The notes beneath the pieces were generated by a model. The model saw only the letters and a program-made list of their open reading frames with translations. It ran no database searches and was not told the DNA's origin. Below, piece after piece: positions 1 through 12,954 of a stretch of DNA of 64,000 nt. Where the stretch lies: assembly GCA_013397795.1 (NCBI GenBank), contig VZTJ01003242.1, positions 209,479-273,478 on the forward strand, given 5' to 3'. How positions within the stretch are numbered: position 1 is the stretch's first letter; each line of letters starts with the position of its first letter. The stretch comes from Orthonyx spaldingii. Lineage: Eukaryota > Chordata > Aves > Passeriformes > Orthonychidae. A program made the translations under genes and the position numbers.

Positions 1-509
1 CACCTAGAACATTTAATTGGAAGGGTGGAGAATGTTCAGAAGTTACTTACTCCAATGCCTCCCCAGAAAGTAAGAACCCAAAAGCTTTCAAATCACAGAT
101 TCTCCATACTGTTAACATTTTACAAGGCAATGAGCAGGGAAAAGGAAAATAATAAATCTTTTGGCTCTTTTACATTCCTCTTTTGTAAGTTCTAATTATT
201 TTAGTAGTAGAGTTAAATCTCTAATAATACATATATGCCCTAATGAATCAGCTAAGCTCTTAGGAACTGCCTTTTAGGGAAACAGAACACTGTAAATCTC
301 TGACATGTACCATATGTACAATAAAAATAAACCATAAAAAGCCTCTGTTTAGTGCTACTAACAACAGCAGTTCTAAAAGGGGTGCAGAAGAAACAGGGTC
401 ACAGTCTCCACTCAATAATCATCAGAAGCTGCTGGCTGTGGGAGAGAGCAGCAATTAGGGAAGGGAGCAGCAGGCAGTGCTCCGTGGTTGTACAGAGTAT
501 TGTGCTTAC

Positions 510-613
510 CAGAAGCATAATGCCTCCCAGAGTGCCTGCTGGAGGAATGTGAATCCACACCATCCCCAGCATGGCCCAGTACCTTAAAGGCTCAGTTAAG
601 CCCTTATTGATTT
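510..613 (-). other. Candidate internal exon, minus strand (unrecognised, membrane-like peptide)
   Basis: Seen: read on the minus strand, a pyrimidine-rich tract (CTCTCTTCTCAACTGTG) ends in CTCCAG with the AG at 615-614. It is followed by 104 bases that are open in one frame only, then by a good donor (CTG|GTAAGC, GT at 509-508). The piece is visibly more GC-rich than its surroundings. It begins with two bases that complete a split codon and ends on a codon boundary. The peptide is hydrophobic and includes the runs RYWAMLGMVWIHIPP and GGIMLL, which would fit a membrane segment. Inference: an exon of a minus-strand gene whose next exon lies left of the window or near 51-108. I do not recognise the protein. 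The frame stays open past both splice sites (659 to 399), so openness alone is weak evidence. It could be a chance ORF or a noncoding exon. Confidence 0.33.
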
Positions 614-3600
614 CTGGAGGCACACAGTTGAGAAGAGAGTTTAAAAAAAAATGTTCCAAACTTTTCTTTTGGTGTTGCTTAAAAATTAAGGTTTAAAAAA
701 ACTAACCAAAAAACAGAGAGAGGCAGGCTTCAAAGTCAGACAAGATGCTTTCCAAAAAAGTGTGATGAACAAAACCACAGCTTCTTTGACAAGTTTTCTC
801 TATGTGCATTAGAAAAACTGCAGAGATGTTAAATGACGAAGTTTGGTCAACTAGAGTCTTAGATGATAAGAAATAAACTATGGGAGTACCAATCTCCAGG
901 GGAAAGAAATTTTTTAAAATAATTTTTGAAAAGGACAAGAAAAAGAAAAAGAAGAAAAAAAGGACTTTTCTGTGAACCAAAGACAACACAAAGAATTTTC
1001 ACAAGTGAAGACTCAAAGGGACTTGAAGCAAACAGGTGGAGCTTTCTGTTTATAGGAGAAGAGTTGGCAGAAGTTGATAAGCAAAATACGAGCTTACAGT
1101 GATGATAGAATTTCTTCCCTAAAAACAGAGTACTGTTTTTAAAATAAATCGCTGATGCTTAATCCTTGCTTTTTGGTCCAGTTGGGAAAACAAAGATTGT
1201 ATCTTCATTGCATATTATGAGTAATTTAGCATAGTCTGTTTGTACCTATTAAACTGCAAAAGATCACTGGTCCTATGATTTTTTTTCCTAATATATGACA
1301 CACATTAGCTATTTAACAGATGCTGAAGTTAGTTTTTACTAACCCTTATGAATAAATTTACTGTGTTTAGATGTTCAGGTTGGGTTCTTATAACCTGATA
1401 TCAAACACTCAATGCATTCATTCAAAATCTTTGAAAAAAATAACCCAAAATTCCATTTTGAAAATCTCTGCTCTCATTTTAAAAATTACTTAAGTAGAAT
1501 GTTAAATATGCTTTAGCACACAGACAAAAAATATTTTCACAATAGGAAATATGGTTTAGAAAAACACAACAGATGATGTACTGAACACCACAGGTATCAC
1601 TACTGAAGAAAACACAGTTATTGAATCAATGTTTCTACACGTAGCAAACCATTCCATGAACTGCAGTCTTCTATTAAAGAAAACAGACTTCCAGCATGTA
1701 TCATTCACAGCAAGAAACTGTAGCCTACTATTACCTTATAATACAACAACTGCTACACAGGAATGGTCACATTGCTCACACAGGTTAAATTCACATAATT
1801 ATAATTCCTTTTTTTCTAGGGTTTTCTGTTCACATATAGCCAAAATCTAAACTAAAATTAAAAAAAAAAACTAAGTGAAGTTATGTATCAACAATAAGGA
1901 ACAACTAAATTATTTAGAAGTAAATATTGCTGAGATAATTTGCATATGACACAAACATTGGCAGTATGATAAATGAGGAATGCAACATGATGGAGTACAT
2001 TTGGTAAAAATAGCCTGTCCAAAGGAAAACATTTTGATTTCGTGAAATATAAACTGATAGAGAAGAAAAACGCCAGCCCTGAGTACAGAATGGTTTAAGG
2101 GGGGGACCTCCCTACAGGAAAGCAAAACCTCTAGAGATTACAAGCGATCTCAGAAGAAATTATTGTGCCAACCTAATGATGATTAGGTGGGGAAGTCTAA
2201 CATAATCCTTGACAGGATAAATGAAAATCCCAAATAACAGTGTGAGAGTGACCATGAGGATGATTTAACGCTTGAGTGCCAATATGCTGAAAAAATTGCA
2301 AGAACAGAAATCCTCTAGCCATGATCACAAAAACAGGGCAGAGCTTTTGCATTGTTGTGGGTATGGTTGTTATAAGGGTACTTTTATCTACTATGCATCA
2401 TCCTCAAGTACAAAGTTATGCTTGCCTTAATCAAGAAACAACCTAAATGGTATTTATTTCTAATGGCACTAACCAGCTATTCCTGGGCACTAATCAATTG
2501 AATTTCCATGACGTAAGCTCTGGTTTACTGCTAATGACCATCCTGCTGTATCATGAGCTCCAGTATCCTACTCCAAAGTCGTCTTAGATTTGTGACTAGA
2601 ATGCATGTCTAATCATAGGACAAGGGTTTCTTAATTATGCCCTCAGTCTCTCAGGACCAGAGTGAGAATGACGAAAAAAGTAAAGTTTCTCTAAAACTAG
2701 AGAGCCATACCATTCTGCACCCTGCTGTGGATTCAAACAATCTAGTCACAAACTCTCTTATCTGTCATTAAAAAAAAAAAAAGAAAAAAAAAGAAAAAAA
2801 ACCCCAAATTTGCTGTCCCCTCTTTGTTGAGGCCAGGCTGAGAAGTGATAATGTCAGACTTACTGTGACATACTAGCTTTGGCTAACTTCTACCTTTAGT
2901 ATCTTGTTTCCTTTGCAGACAGAATGAGGAATGTGTGTGCCAGCCTGCCCAGCTCTCTGCTAAATCTGGCAAAAGAAGTATGGAGAATATATGGTTCTCA
3001 TCTTCTTGTGTGATATATTTGCATATATGTTTTAGAGTCAAAGTTTTGTTTGGCAAGCATTGGGAAAAGTTATGTAGTCTTAATAAAAGATTGACATTTA
3101 CTATTTTGTTTTGGTTTAGGGTTTCTTTCAAGGGGAGCCTTTATTTGGCAACTCACTGTCTCTTACTGAGAGACTGGACACTTTGAGGAACGAAGATATC
3201 TGTACAGAGTTGCTGTGACTTCTGACCATTTTGATTCTCATTTTTTCACAGATCAAAAACTCAGAACTCAGCAAGCGATTCCCTTTTCATGACTATTTCC
3301 CTATTATGCATTCAGATGTCAAAATTCTCTAAAGTGTTGCTTTCTCACTTTAAAAATAAATTTTCAGGAGCACTCCATTTTATGGATGCAACACAGTGTT
3401 TACCTCTCAGTAACATCTCATCAAGTGAGCAACAAGATACTGCTTCCATTTTCCTCATCCTTTCAGAATTAGATAAACTTGATATTTGTTATTGACACTA
3501 TGTTATTTGCAAACCCAAGGACTAAGTAGAATTCTCTGTGTACTGCATTCAGACAGTTTTAAATGTGTGTTTTACCAGCCATTCAGTGCTTTTCATGCAT

Positions 3601-4613
3601 TTCATAATTACTTCTATTGCCTCCAAATCTCCCTACGCGAAGCAAATGATACTGATTTTTGAAATCTATCTTCATAAAAAGAGTATCTTCTGTTCATTTA
3701 ATATTAAAATACCCATAAGATTTGCCATATGAATCTCCTAATAGAGGAGCAAAAAATATGATTAACTGTTATTTAGGAGGAAAAATGTTCTTCATGATAA
3801 TTTAAGAGGTGAAATGAGTGGCCATCTTCATTTGATTGGAATGAACTTCCACTGAAGAACATTATTCTGGAAGATAAAACCATCTCCCAGGTGCCAAGAC
3901 AGGAGAAGTTTAAGATCATTCAGTTATCTCAAATCTAGAATGTATAGTCTAAACTATTTTGGAATTGTGCCAAATCAGCTGTATATTTATCACTTCTTCC
4001 ATCATTACAGTATTTTTAGAAAGTTTCTAAAATATATTTCAGAAACTAATCACTACCAATTTTTATTACTGAGCCCACAAATATTGAATTGCCAAATGTA
4101 TTTCTCCAGCTTAGCCTTTTTTTAGAAGACACAGCCATACAATTTATTACTTTTATGTAATTTTTATCAGTGGAAGAGCTAAATAGAAACAGCAGATGTT
4201 GGAATTGTATTGAAAATTAAATTTTCCTTGGGTTCAACTACCTTTCCTGTCTCCTACCATTTGCATAACCTTTCCAATACTGAAGTTAGACTAAACACTT
4301 TATTTCAGCTGTTCACTGAGCGTCAGTAACCAACTCTAATTTAAATATATACATCCCCTTTGTAATCTCATTTGAGATTCTGTGAAAAGATTTCAATGTA
4401 ATGCTCTAAAACTGTCAAGGTGGGTCTGGGGGAATAACAAATGTGATCATCATAACACAGTTTTTCAAGTGAAAATAGCATTGTTTAACCTGTTTCATGC
4501 ATTTTCATATATTTCCTTTTATAAATTTTGTTTAATTGAACTCAAAGGTAACAGATCAGCTGAAATAAATAAACTGCTTCCCTAATTGTTATTGCATGAA
4601 AGGCCGATTCATT
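614..4613. other. Unique AT-rich DNA, no gene seen
   Basis: About 4 kb with no recognisable gene, RNA or transposon. Reading frames are short and have no protein-like composition. It holds A-rich stretches near 940-960 and 1858-1870, and the A-run at 2770-2801 listed separately. Old, unrecognisable repeat sequence cannot be excluded. Confidence 0.6.
2770..2801. repeat. A-rich simple repeat
   Basis: Runs of A broken by single G at about ten-base spacing. No target-site duplication or upstream retrotransposed body was recognised, so I treat it as simple low-complexity sequence. Confidence 0.85.
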
Positions 4614-5074
4614 CAGTTCTGGGACTCCCAACATAAGGACACCTGCTAGAGTGGGTCCAGAGAAGGTCCAGGAAAAAGATCAGGTGGCTGAAGCAGATCT
4701 CCTGTGAAGACAGGCTGAGAGAGTTGGGGTTGTTCAGACCAGAGAAGAGAAGACGTGGAGAAGACCTTAAAACATCCTGAAGTATTTAAAAGGGTCCTCA
4801 AGAGAGCTGGATAGGGACTTTTTACAAGGGTAGGAAGTGATCGGACAAGGTGGAATGGCTTCAAACTGAAAGAAGGTAGATTCAGACTAGATATAAGAAT
4901 ATTTTTTGAAGCACTGGGACAGGTGTTTCAAAAACAAAGTTGTGGATGCCCCTTCCCTGGACGTGTTCAAGGCAAGATTATATTTGGGCTTTGAGCAACC
5001 TGGTCTAGTGGAAGATGTCCCTGCCTAAGGCAGGATGTTTGGACTAGATGATCTTTAAGGTCCCTGTGGAAGGA
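4614..5074 (+). mobile_element. CR1 LINE fragment, 3' part (+ strand)
   Basis: Seen: the order of blocks is that of the CR1 3' end. It starts with CAGTTCTGGGACTCC and GACAGGCTGAGAGAGTTGGG, passes through GGGACTTTTTACAAGGG and GGCTTCAAACTGAAAG, then GAGCAACCTGGTCTAGTGGA, and finishes with GGACTAGATGATCTTTAAGG. These blocks encode the C-terminal end of CR1 ORF2 (reverse transcriptase protein) plus the short 3' UTR. The copy is 5'-truncated, as is normal for CR1, and its frame is destroyed by substitutions and small gaps. The terminal octamer repeats have decayed beyond recognition after about 5074. It is non-functional. Confidence 0.93.
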
Positions 5075-8000
5075 ATAAGTACATTAAGCCGTAGCTTCAC
5101 TGGATACTTGTCAGCAAGTGAAAATTTCTTACTATTTTTTTTTATTGCAACAAATTCAACTTGAATGTAAAAAAATTCTTCAGAATGACTATTTGAAGTA
5201 AATATTTTCACAAAACAGCTGCTCCCCAGTGAAAATGACAGGTTTTGAGCAAAGCAAAGAATTGACTTTTACATGAGTTTCCTTTCTGTATTGAAGCATA
5301 ATATGACAATAAAGAAGCAACACAATATTGCTTGGAAGTTTCCCTGTGGATTAATAGTTTAATTTCAGAAAAGGATTTTGAAACATAGATGGTGATCCCT
5401 TCATCATAGATCTGTCAGCAACAGTACCTATAGAATACAGAAATAGCAGGCTTCACACTGAAATGGGAATAAACCTGCTCAGCTCAAAACAGGAGGCAGC
5501 TCTCTATCAGCAGTTCCTACGTGGCCACTTGAAGGATGCTGCTGCTAGAAAAGTAAAACTGCACACTGAAAATATGGTGGCATATCTGACATAGATCGGG
5601 TAGAATTTTAAATCTCTATTTAATAGTTTTTATATGGCATCATTTCATACTTGTTTAAAGCAGTGTTTCTAAATCTGCAAGACAGAGTAGGAATTCAGGG
5701 CATTATCTGTGGCTCACAGGACTGACTGTTTTATCTAAGTGAATTCAGTAATAGAAGATTTTTTTTTTTTGTGTTGGTAACGAGGTAGCTTTTGAGACCA
5801 GAAGCAAGTGATGAGCAAGAATGACTCCTGCAGAACCATTATGAAAAAAAAGTGTAGTCATGGTATAAAAATAAACTCCTGTGATTTAGGGATTCAATTT
5901 ATTTTTAGTTAGATCAGTATATAAGTACAGCTGTTCGATTGGGTTATAGAGGTAGGTCCCCACTGTCGTCTCTGTAGATGAAAACAAAGTGAGGTTATTG
6001 AAAGAGAAAAAAATCTTGTTTCTCTATGTTTTATACCACAGATCATTGTCCAATCAAGTCCTCCACTTTTTTTCTTCCCTATTTTTTACTTTACTTGCTG
6101 CTTCACCATAAATGTACAATCAGTTCTCAGGGGTTAAGCTAGAGTAGATGAACAGGATTTTCCCAAGCAGAAAGTTCAGAGATCAGCCTTAGGCATGTTG
6201 TAAATAATTAGTGAATAGATGATCTGATATTATAACAAACATTTTGATTAATGTGTCTTGTTTCCAGAGTGTCATTCATAAAGCTTAATGAGGATAACAA
6301 TTTCAATGCACGGCAAAATAGCAGAAATGCTTCATTAAAAAATGTTTACAGTGGATGCTGTGGAATTTCATAGACTGAACTTCTAAAAATATTGATCAGA
6401 TCTTTATCATATCATCCCTACAATGCATAACAAAATGATTCAGAATCATCAAACACTGTTTTCTCCTTTTGATCCAAATATAATAACCCAATCTGGTGGT
6501 ATTGCAATGATCTCAAAAACTGTATTTCTTTCAACCTCCATTTTCAAAAATAATAAGAGTGCTGAGCAGCATACAGCAAAACACCTTAATTAACTGTTGA
6601 GATCCTCTCAGTACTTCATAAAAAGAAGGATGAATTCAGATAGTTTTTTTGGGAAGGAGGGGAGGAAGTGTGAGGTTAAATCAGACATGCCATGGATTGC
6701 CCCCTGCAAACTCGAGTGATGAGCAAAGGCCATATCAACAATAAGCATTATGAATTTCCAAAAACTTCTATAAATTCTGTTCTCAACATTATTGCTGTTT
6801 TCAAAATATTATTAGTCTTTTAAGTGAAAAACAAACCAAACAAATCAAACAGAAAATGAGTCCATGTCTCTTGCATCTATGCCAGAGAGCGCTACATCGC
6901 AACAGATGAAGGGCCTCAATCTTCTCTTGTCATATCTCTGCAAGCCACCTGGAACAGACCATTAGGGAAGGTAATATGATCTGAGCAAATCTCTAGTGCC
7001 ACTTTCACAAAATGTTCATTCAACTTCATCCACTTGTGTTTTAGGAACTGTGGAAGTGAACGTGGTAGAACATGCTGTGTGAATCTAACAGTTGGCCAAA
7101 GGAAGTATGGGTTTGCCCAAGGCAGTGAAGGTGGCCATGTAGAGGAATGGGACTGGTAAGGCTATGCTGTTCCAGGAGCTGCCTGAACAAAAACTGCTGC
7201 AATGCACTGAAAGCTGAAAAGTACACTTCAAATTTATTGCTCACTCTTGGAATATACAACCTGTTTTAGCAAAGGATGTGGACAGATAAAGTTAAAAAGG
7301 CAGAATTTTAATCCAGTTGTAGTCACATATGCTGGATAATCCAAAATAGCCATTTGCCTTGTGCTCTGTTGCCTGCAGAACAGAAAGCATTTTATACCCA
7401 GCTGCAATGTGCAATCTCATTTCTCTACTGTGGTATTATGACTGAGCAGCTCTCATTCCAAACAGCCACAGCAGTTGCTTTTAATATAATTTTCAAATTT
7501 AAAAGAGCATTCAGGGGGTGATGTTCTCATCCACACCACAAATCATATGCATTTTACTGAATGTCATATAACTGCACAAGGCTCTTCTCTTCCTCCACAT
7601 ATAATACTGTGAACTGATTCATAACAGTCTGCATCTGACATCATTTTTAATGTATATAGATCTTTTGAGTAGCTTAACTCTGAAAAATATTAAATGTCTT
7701 AGGAAGAATACTACAGTTACCTTCAGTGCTCATGTAACAAGAGATACAGTATATGAAACTATCTAGAGAATGATAGCTCAAATAGCAAGTTATAACCACA
7801 CTTCACGGAGCAATGTTAAAAGAAGAAGTTTTAATTCTGTGTTCTATTGGCTACTGCCATTGACTGTGTTATTTCAAAGCAGAACTTTCTTCTTACTCAG
7901 TACAGATATAAAAGAGCTTAATCTCTGTGCTTACTGTAAATCAAGGCAAAAATGTTTTCTAATTAGTATTTGTTTTAGTGGGACATATTTTTTGGTAACA

Positions 8001-11000
8001 ACTACTCTTGCAAGCAGATAAATTTTGATATTATATTTACTTTTGAATGAATGGTTATAAAAGCTTTAAAATCTGTCCTGAAAATAAATTTCTCACAACA
8101 AACACATGCATTAAATATTTTTCACTTTTAAGAGTACGTTAATTATTAAAGAATTCTGGAATTTCTATGGCAACAGCATACTTAATAAGTTCACATTATT
8201 CATCGTTGCATCTATTAATATCAGCCGCTGTTACTGTCTCACACAATACATGTAAGAACTGGTCACCTGAGTCAGAATTTCCAGTATTCTAAGACTTACA
8301 GTGGTAGAAAGTGAAACAAAGCACACATAGCTTCCTGACCTTCCCTTTACTGATTTTAAATCTCTGAAGAGTGAGAACCTAAGCAACCACATATTCAGAC
8401 TGTATCCCTTGTATTGGATACTCCATTTCAACTGCTATTAGCATAGAGGTCTCAAGGAAATAACCAATCAGAAGAAAGACATGAGCTTTTTATAACCACT
8501 CCCTCTGTGTTTCAAAGAAAGTTTTATTCTATGATGAACAATTTAAAACATTAACAATGCAAATGTCATCACATAACTTGAGACAGGAAAGATTGTTATA
8601 TTTTTCAGATCTGCTAACCCCAAAAAAACATTTAGAAAATAACCGAAAATCAGGTATTGGGAAGTAAGGTACAAGGACGAAAATTATCCATTACCTTCAT
8701 GTACATTCATTGAAGAAACTGTCTTCTAAAGGAAGATTAACAAGAAAAATTGAAATAGACCCTTGGATTTTCATGAAACTATTTCTTTGTGTTATATATC
8801 TTTGCTACTATATCACCTTTAATGGAGGCAATATTCCTAGCTAGAGACACAAAATGCTGTATTGTTTACAGTTTTCTGGGCTTTGGAACACTTCAAACTT
8901 TTTATTAGAGTAACCTTAGTACAAGATCAGACTTGTTTGACATGGTTTGATGTTCTTTTGGTGACACTATATGCATCCTCATGCTGTCCCCTATATCTAT
9001 TATTGAACTCAAATATTTACTTTGTTCTACATTAGACAGTGAAAATTAAGGAAGGAAAAAGAAAAACCCTCAATATGAAAATCTGTTACTCTATCTCTGA
9101 ATACATTGGAAAAAGCTCAAACCACAAAAAGTCTAACAGTAAAATTCTTAAAAATATTTAAAAATAGGTGGTAGTAGGAAGGCACATATTAACATTGAAT
9201 ATTGCTTGCAAGAAAAGAAGAAAATAACTTACTTCATGTATACTGAGGAATCACAGAAACACTTAGGTCTTTAAATAAGAAAGAGCGGGGATGCCAAATT
9301 CGTTACTGTAAAGCCACTTCTAAATTTATCCAAAGAGTATAGAAGCCAACAAAAAGACCCACTCTTTCATTTGCTGCACTTGATCTGGAGGATATAAATG
9401 AGCACAGGAAGTTAAGCATATTGTTGGAGACAAAAACAAGGACAAAATTTGTGATTTCCTTCAAATAACCTGAGTGCCAATATCATCACTTTAAATGAGA
9501 TTTCTGAGATTACAGTTTAAATGGCAGTGACCCTTCAAAAAGGTACTATTAGCTTAAGAGGCAGTAAAAACCCCCTGATGTTCTAGGAAGAAAGGAGTTT
9601 GCTGTTGTTGTAAGAAAATCCCACCAAACCAAGCCATTTTTCCTGCAAATCTTATATAGACCTCTCAATAAAAAAAACCCAGAGAGATATCAGTTCAAAG
9701 ACAGGTAAGCCATTAAAAATAATAAAATAAAATATCAAAATGGAATACATGGAAGAAAACCCTTCTTGGTAGTGTTGGATGTAATGTGCCAAGACCATCC
9801 TCACAGGGCTTACATCTTCATTTTGCCCAAATCAGAATTTGGGTTTGAAATCCAGAAAATCCTTACTACCATCAGAATTACACAAGAACAAGAGATAAAG
9901 AGAGTAAGGTACAGGGTGGAGTGGAGGGTATTCTTCTAAACAGCAGGTAATTCCTGTTTTAACCAATCCATTTTTTAGTTAAAACAAACATGCCAACAAA
10001 CAAAAAAACCTGTACCTCAAACAAACAAAAAACATTAAAAGATTTGCTCTGTAACACCAGTTGCTAAAAATATAATATCATCTCCCCATTCCCCCAAGAA
10101 TGTGGTACTCTTCAAGTCCCTTACTAGTTTATAGTCATTTCTTTTGAAAGTCATTATAAATTCATGATAAAATGGGGCTAAAAATTTTCCCTCAGTTTTA
10201 GCTCAAATAATGAACCACAACATATGTTTCTTTGCACTTTAAAGTGAGGGGAAGGTAGGAACCTATCTTTCTGCAGCAACTAAAATAGAAATAACTTGTT
10301 TCTATAATTAATAGTGTTTCTCTCAGAAAGTTCATGATTTTTAACTTTTCCTGGACTGCCACATCAGCATATTTTGTTCAATTGCCAGCTGTGTTCTCAG
10401 TGCTGGAATGAAATAGGTTCACATAAATGCGGAACCAGTCCGAAGTCCTGACTGTATATAGTGCTCATAATTAGCCTTTCCCAGGCGGCTGATGTGTGAA
10501 GAGGCACCAGTCTAACACTGTTAAAATTATTTCTAAAGAGTTCCCAGCATCTTTACTGAAGGAATCAATCAAAAACGGCTTCAGAAGAAAATGTAATTGC
10601 TTTGAAGGATTAAAATTTTAATCAGGAGTATTCAATTAGCAGTTAATATTGAGATCCACAGTTTAGATTTTTATGCAAATGTGCCTTTCTTATATTCAGT
10701 CTTGAAGATAAAGGCAATTCATAGCAAATACAGTTCTGTCTCTCAGCTCATCAAGTCAGTGATAATTTACTTTGAAGAATATTTTACACTTGCTACATTT
10801 GGAAGTATGCAAATCAGTTCACTTTTGCCCCTTCTACTGTAATTAATCTTTGCATGAGTTATGTGAGATGGTTCATAGCATTTTCATTCATGTGAATCTC
10901 ATGGTTTCAAAAAGATTTTGACCAATATAAGATAAATAATATATATCAACTGTGTAGCCACACTGAGATTTGCAAGAGCTTGATTACATTTACTCTTTAA

Positions 11001-11859
11001 AAGTAACAATTCTGATATGGAAAATTGTGAATTGAAAACTGCACAGTTGCTAAGAATCAGATCTAAAGAATTACTGATAAAATTCATCTTCCCCTAAACC
11101 ATTATGTGTTCTGAGAGCAGAGGCCAGTACAACTTGCATATAAGCAGATGTAGAGATATTGTATTGACAATTCCAGAATTATGACACTTTTCTTGATCAA
11201 AATCCATCTTCAGTTATATGAAGTAGAATTTTGAATTTATGATTAGAGATAAATTTCATTATAATGCATTTTTAAATTAGAAAATATCACATTTACATTT
11301 GCTTGAGATTTGACAATATATCAAAAATCTGTTAATTAAAAACTTCCCATAAGGCATGGAAATGTATGAGACTACTTCCTAGCTTACACAAAGTTCTTTG
11401 ATTTTCTGATATGTATCTTATAATATGCTATTTTATCCTTGCAGTTTAGTCAGTACATACTAGAAATTCAGAGAAATATTTAAATAATTTAATTTCGCCT
11501 CAGAAACTGCAGGCAGTGACTGTTATAAATGACACAATTATTTTGTGAAGCATCTAATACAAATAGATTTGTTGAATGGCCTGAACAAGTGGGAAGAATT
11601 CTGTTGGAACTGAAAAGCTTTAGAACTGACCGTTCTTACCTGTCTAAATTATATTTTTGTGTTATTTATGTCCTAATATTCCCATTTTTACTTGGAAATC
11701 TAACATGAATATATGACCAAAGATATCAATATGTACAAGTTAGCTTAAGCTGACAAGATTTTAACCTTACAAACCCCACTATCTCTAAGGCCAGAACAGA
11801 TATCCTGAGTTGGAAGATACACAGAAGGATCATTGAGGTTTAATTCCTGTTCCTGCACA
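5075..11859. other. Unique AT-rich DNA with a possible conserved regulatory stretch
   Basis: No gene or transposon was recognised. A weak minus-strand exon-like segment lies at 8300-8363 (see findings). The part from about 10,330 to 10,880 is denser in homeodomain and octamer words than its surroundings and is listed separately. A plus-strand stretch at about 7046-7155, between TGTGTTTTAG and ACTGGTAAGG, is open in one frame but has no other support. Confidence 0.5.
10330..10880. promoter_or_regulatory. Possible conserved noncoding element (octamer / TAAT-rich)
   Basis: Seen: two exact octamers ATGCAAAT (10,673-10,680 and 10,807-10,814), several TAAT/ATTA homeodomain-type cores (CAATTAGCAGTTAATATT near 10,632 and TAATTAATC near 10,842), and ordinary non-repetitive sequence. 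Known: vertebrate developmental enhancers in gene deserts are often rich in POU and homeodomain sites. Inference only: such words are also common by chance in AT-rich DNA, and conservation cannot be judged from one sequence. Confidence 0.2.
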
Positions 11860-12340
11860 GGACAGCTCCATGGCTGCCCTTGTGTCTCATCTGCTTGACT
11901 TCTGACATTTTGGAATTGCCTGGTCCTGTGCTCTTGGGATGTGGTGCTCAAAAATTGACCAGCACTGATGGACCCCAGCAACTTCAGAAACATTTTCCCA
12001 GGAGACCTTACACACTAGATGCTTGAGCAGCCTGAAGTCTGCTCTTCTCATATCCAGGCCTGAAGTTTTTGTCACACTTTTCGCCCAGTCAGACTCAATT
12101 TAAACTCAATTGTTCTGTGGTCAATGTGGCCAAGGTGGCCACCAATCATCATTTCACTCCTGAGACCCCCCTCTTTCAACAAGCAACAAATCGTGAAGGG
12201 CATCTTTCCTAGTCGACTCCCCTAGTACCTATACCATGAAGTTGTCCTCCAGCTGTTTTAGGGTTCTCCTGGACCTGTTTGTGCCAACTGTATGGTGTTC
12301 CCAATTATCATCCAGCAAGCTGAAGTTCCCCATAAGGCAG
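11860..12340 (-). mobile_element. CR1 LINE fragment, endonuclease and linker region (- strand)
   Basis: Seen: the minus-strand frame from 12,075 carries the CR1 ORF2 pattern RRADFRLLKHLV, then VSWENV, GVHQCWSIF and AIPKCQKSSR. This is the stretch between the apurinic endonuclease and the reverse transcriptase (family form: RRADFGLFRSLVDRVPW ... AVPMCRKTSR). Further upstream on that strand (up to 12,340) the sequence matches the SDH motif neighbourhood and ends in a block reading back as CTTATGGGGAACTTCAGC, equivalent to the GDFNLP motif of the endonuclease. Both ends are truncated, and the copy is old with many substitutions. It is a dead fragment from a more diverged CR1 subfamily than the copy at 39-41 kb. 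Confidence 0.85.
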
Positions 12341-12954
12341 TTGAAACAAGTTGAAATAAACAAGCAAACAAGACATTTCCATAACCATTACTCAGATCAA
12401 ATACCTAATTAAATATACATCAAAAAGTTTATAGAGCGATCTGCATTTTGATCACTGACTTTTTGCTAAGGAGGTAAGCACTTATATGCACTGAGTAAGG
12501 CTGCTCAGGGTGAGGCTGATCTACTCCTGGGTTACTTTTGCTTTATGCAAATTAGACCTGATATAATAACCAGCAAGGCTTGTCACTTCCCTAACTAGAC
12601 ATTTACAATATCTATGGAAAAAACCCATAAAAGACTGACCTGAAGGAAACATACATAGCCACTACGTAGTCATGTACCTTTTTATTATCATTGGTTTCCT
12701 TAAGACCAATGCTTGAAGAATACTAGGCAAAACTATTTGAACTCCAGTCCTGATGGAGCCATGAAAATATTTGCAGAAACAATTACAAGAATCAAGGAAC
12801 TCATTTAACTTGCAAAAATTATTTCCACTTATCAGAGACTGAAATATTATAGTTCATGACTTAAACATTTTCATGAAGGACCTTTTGCTTATTATGATAA
12901 GAAGTGTATTACAAAAGCTGCAGAGAAGACTACCACATCCTGAATAGGCCTTCT

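Noticed and set aside
7046..7155. Plus-strand exon between TTTTAG and ACTG|GTAAGG
   Set aside because: It is open in one frame only, with a weak pyrimidine tract. The opposite strand has an equally long frame, and no similarity was recognised.
11887..12075. 62-codon frame as a host gene
   Set aside because: It matches the CR1 endonuclease-to-RT linker pattern (RRADFRLLKHLV).
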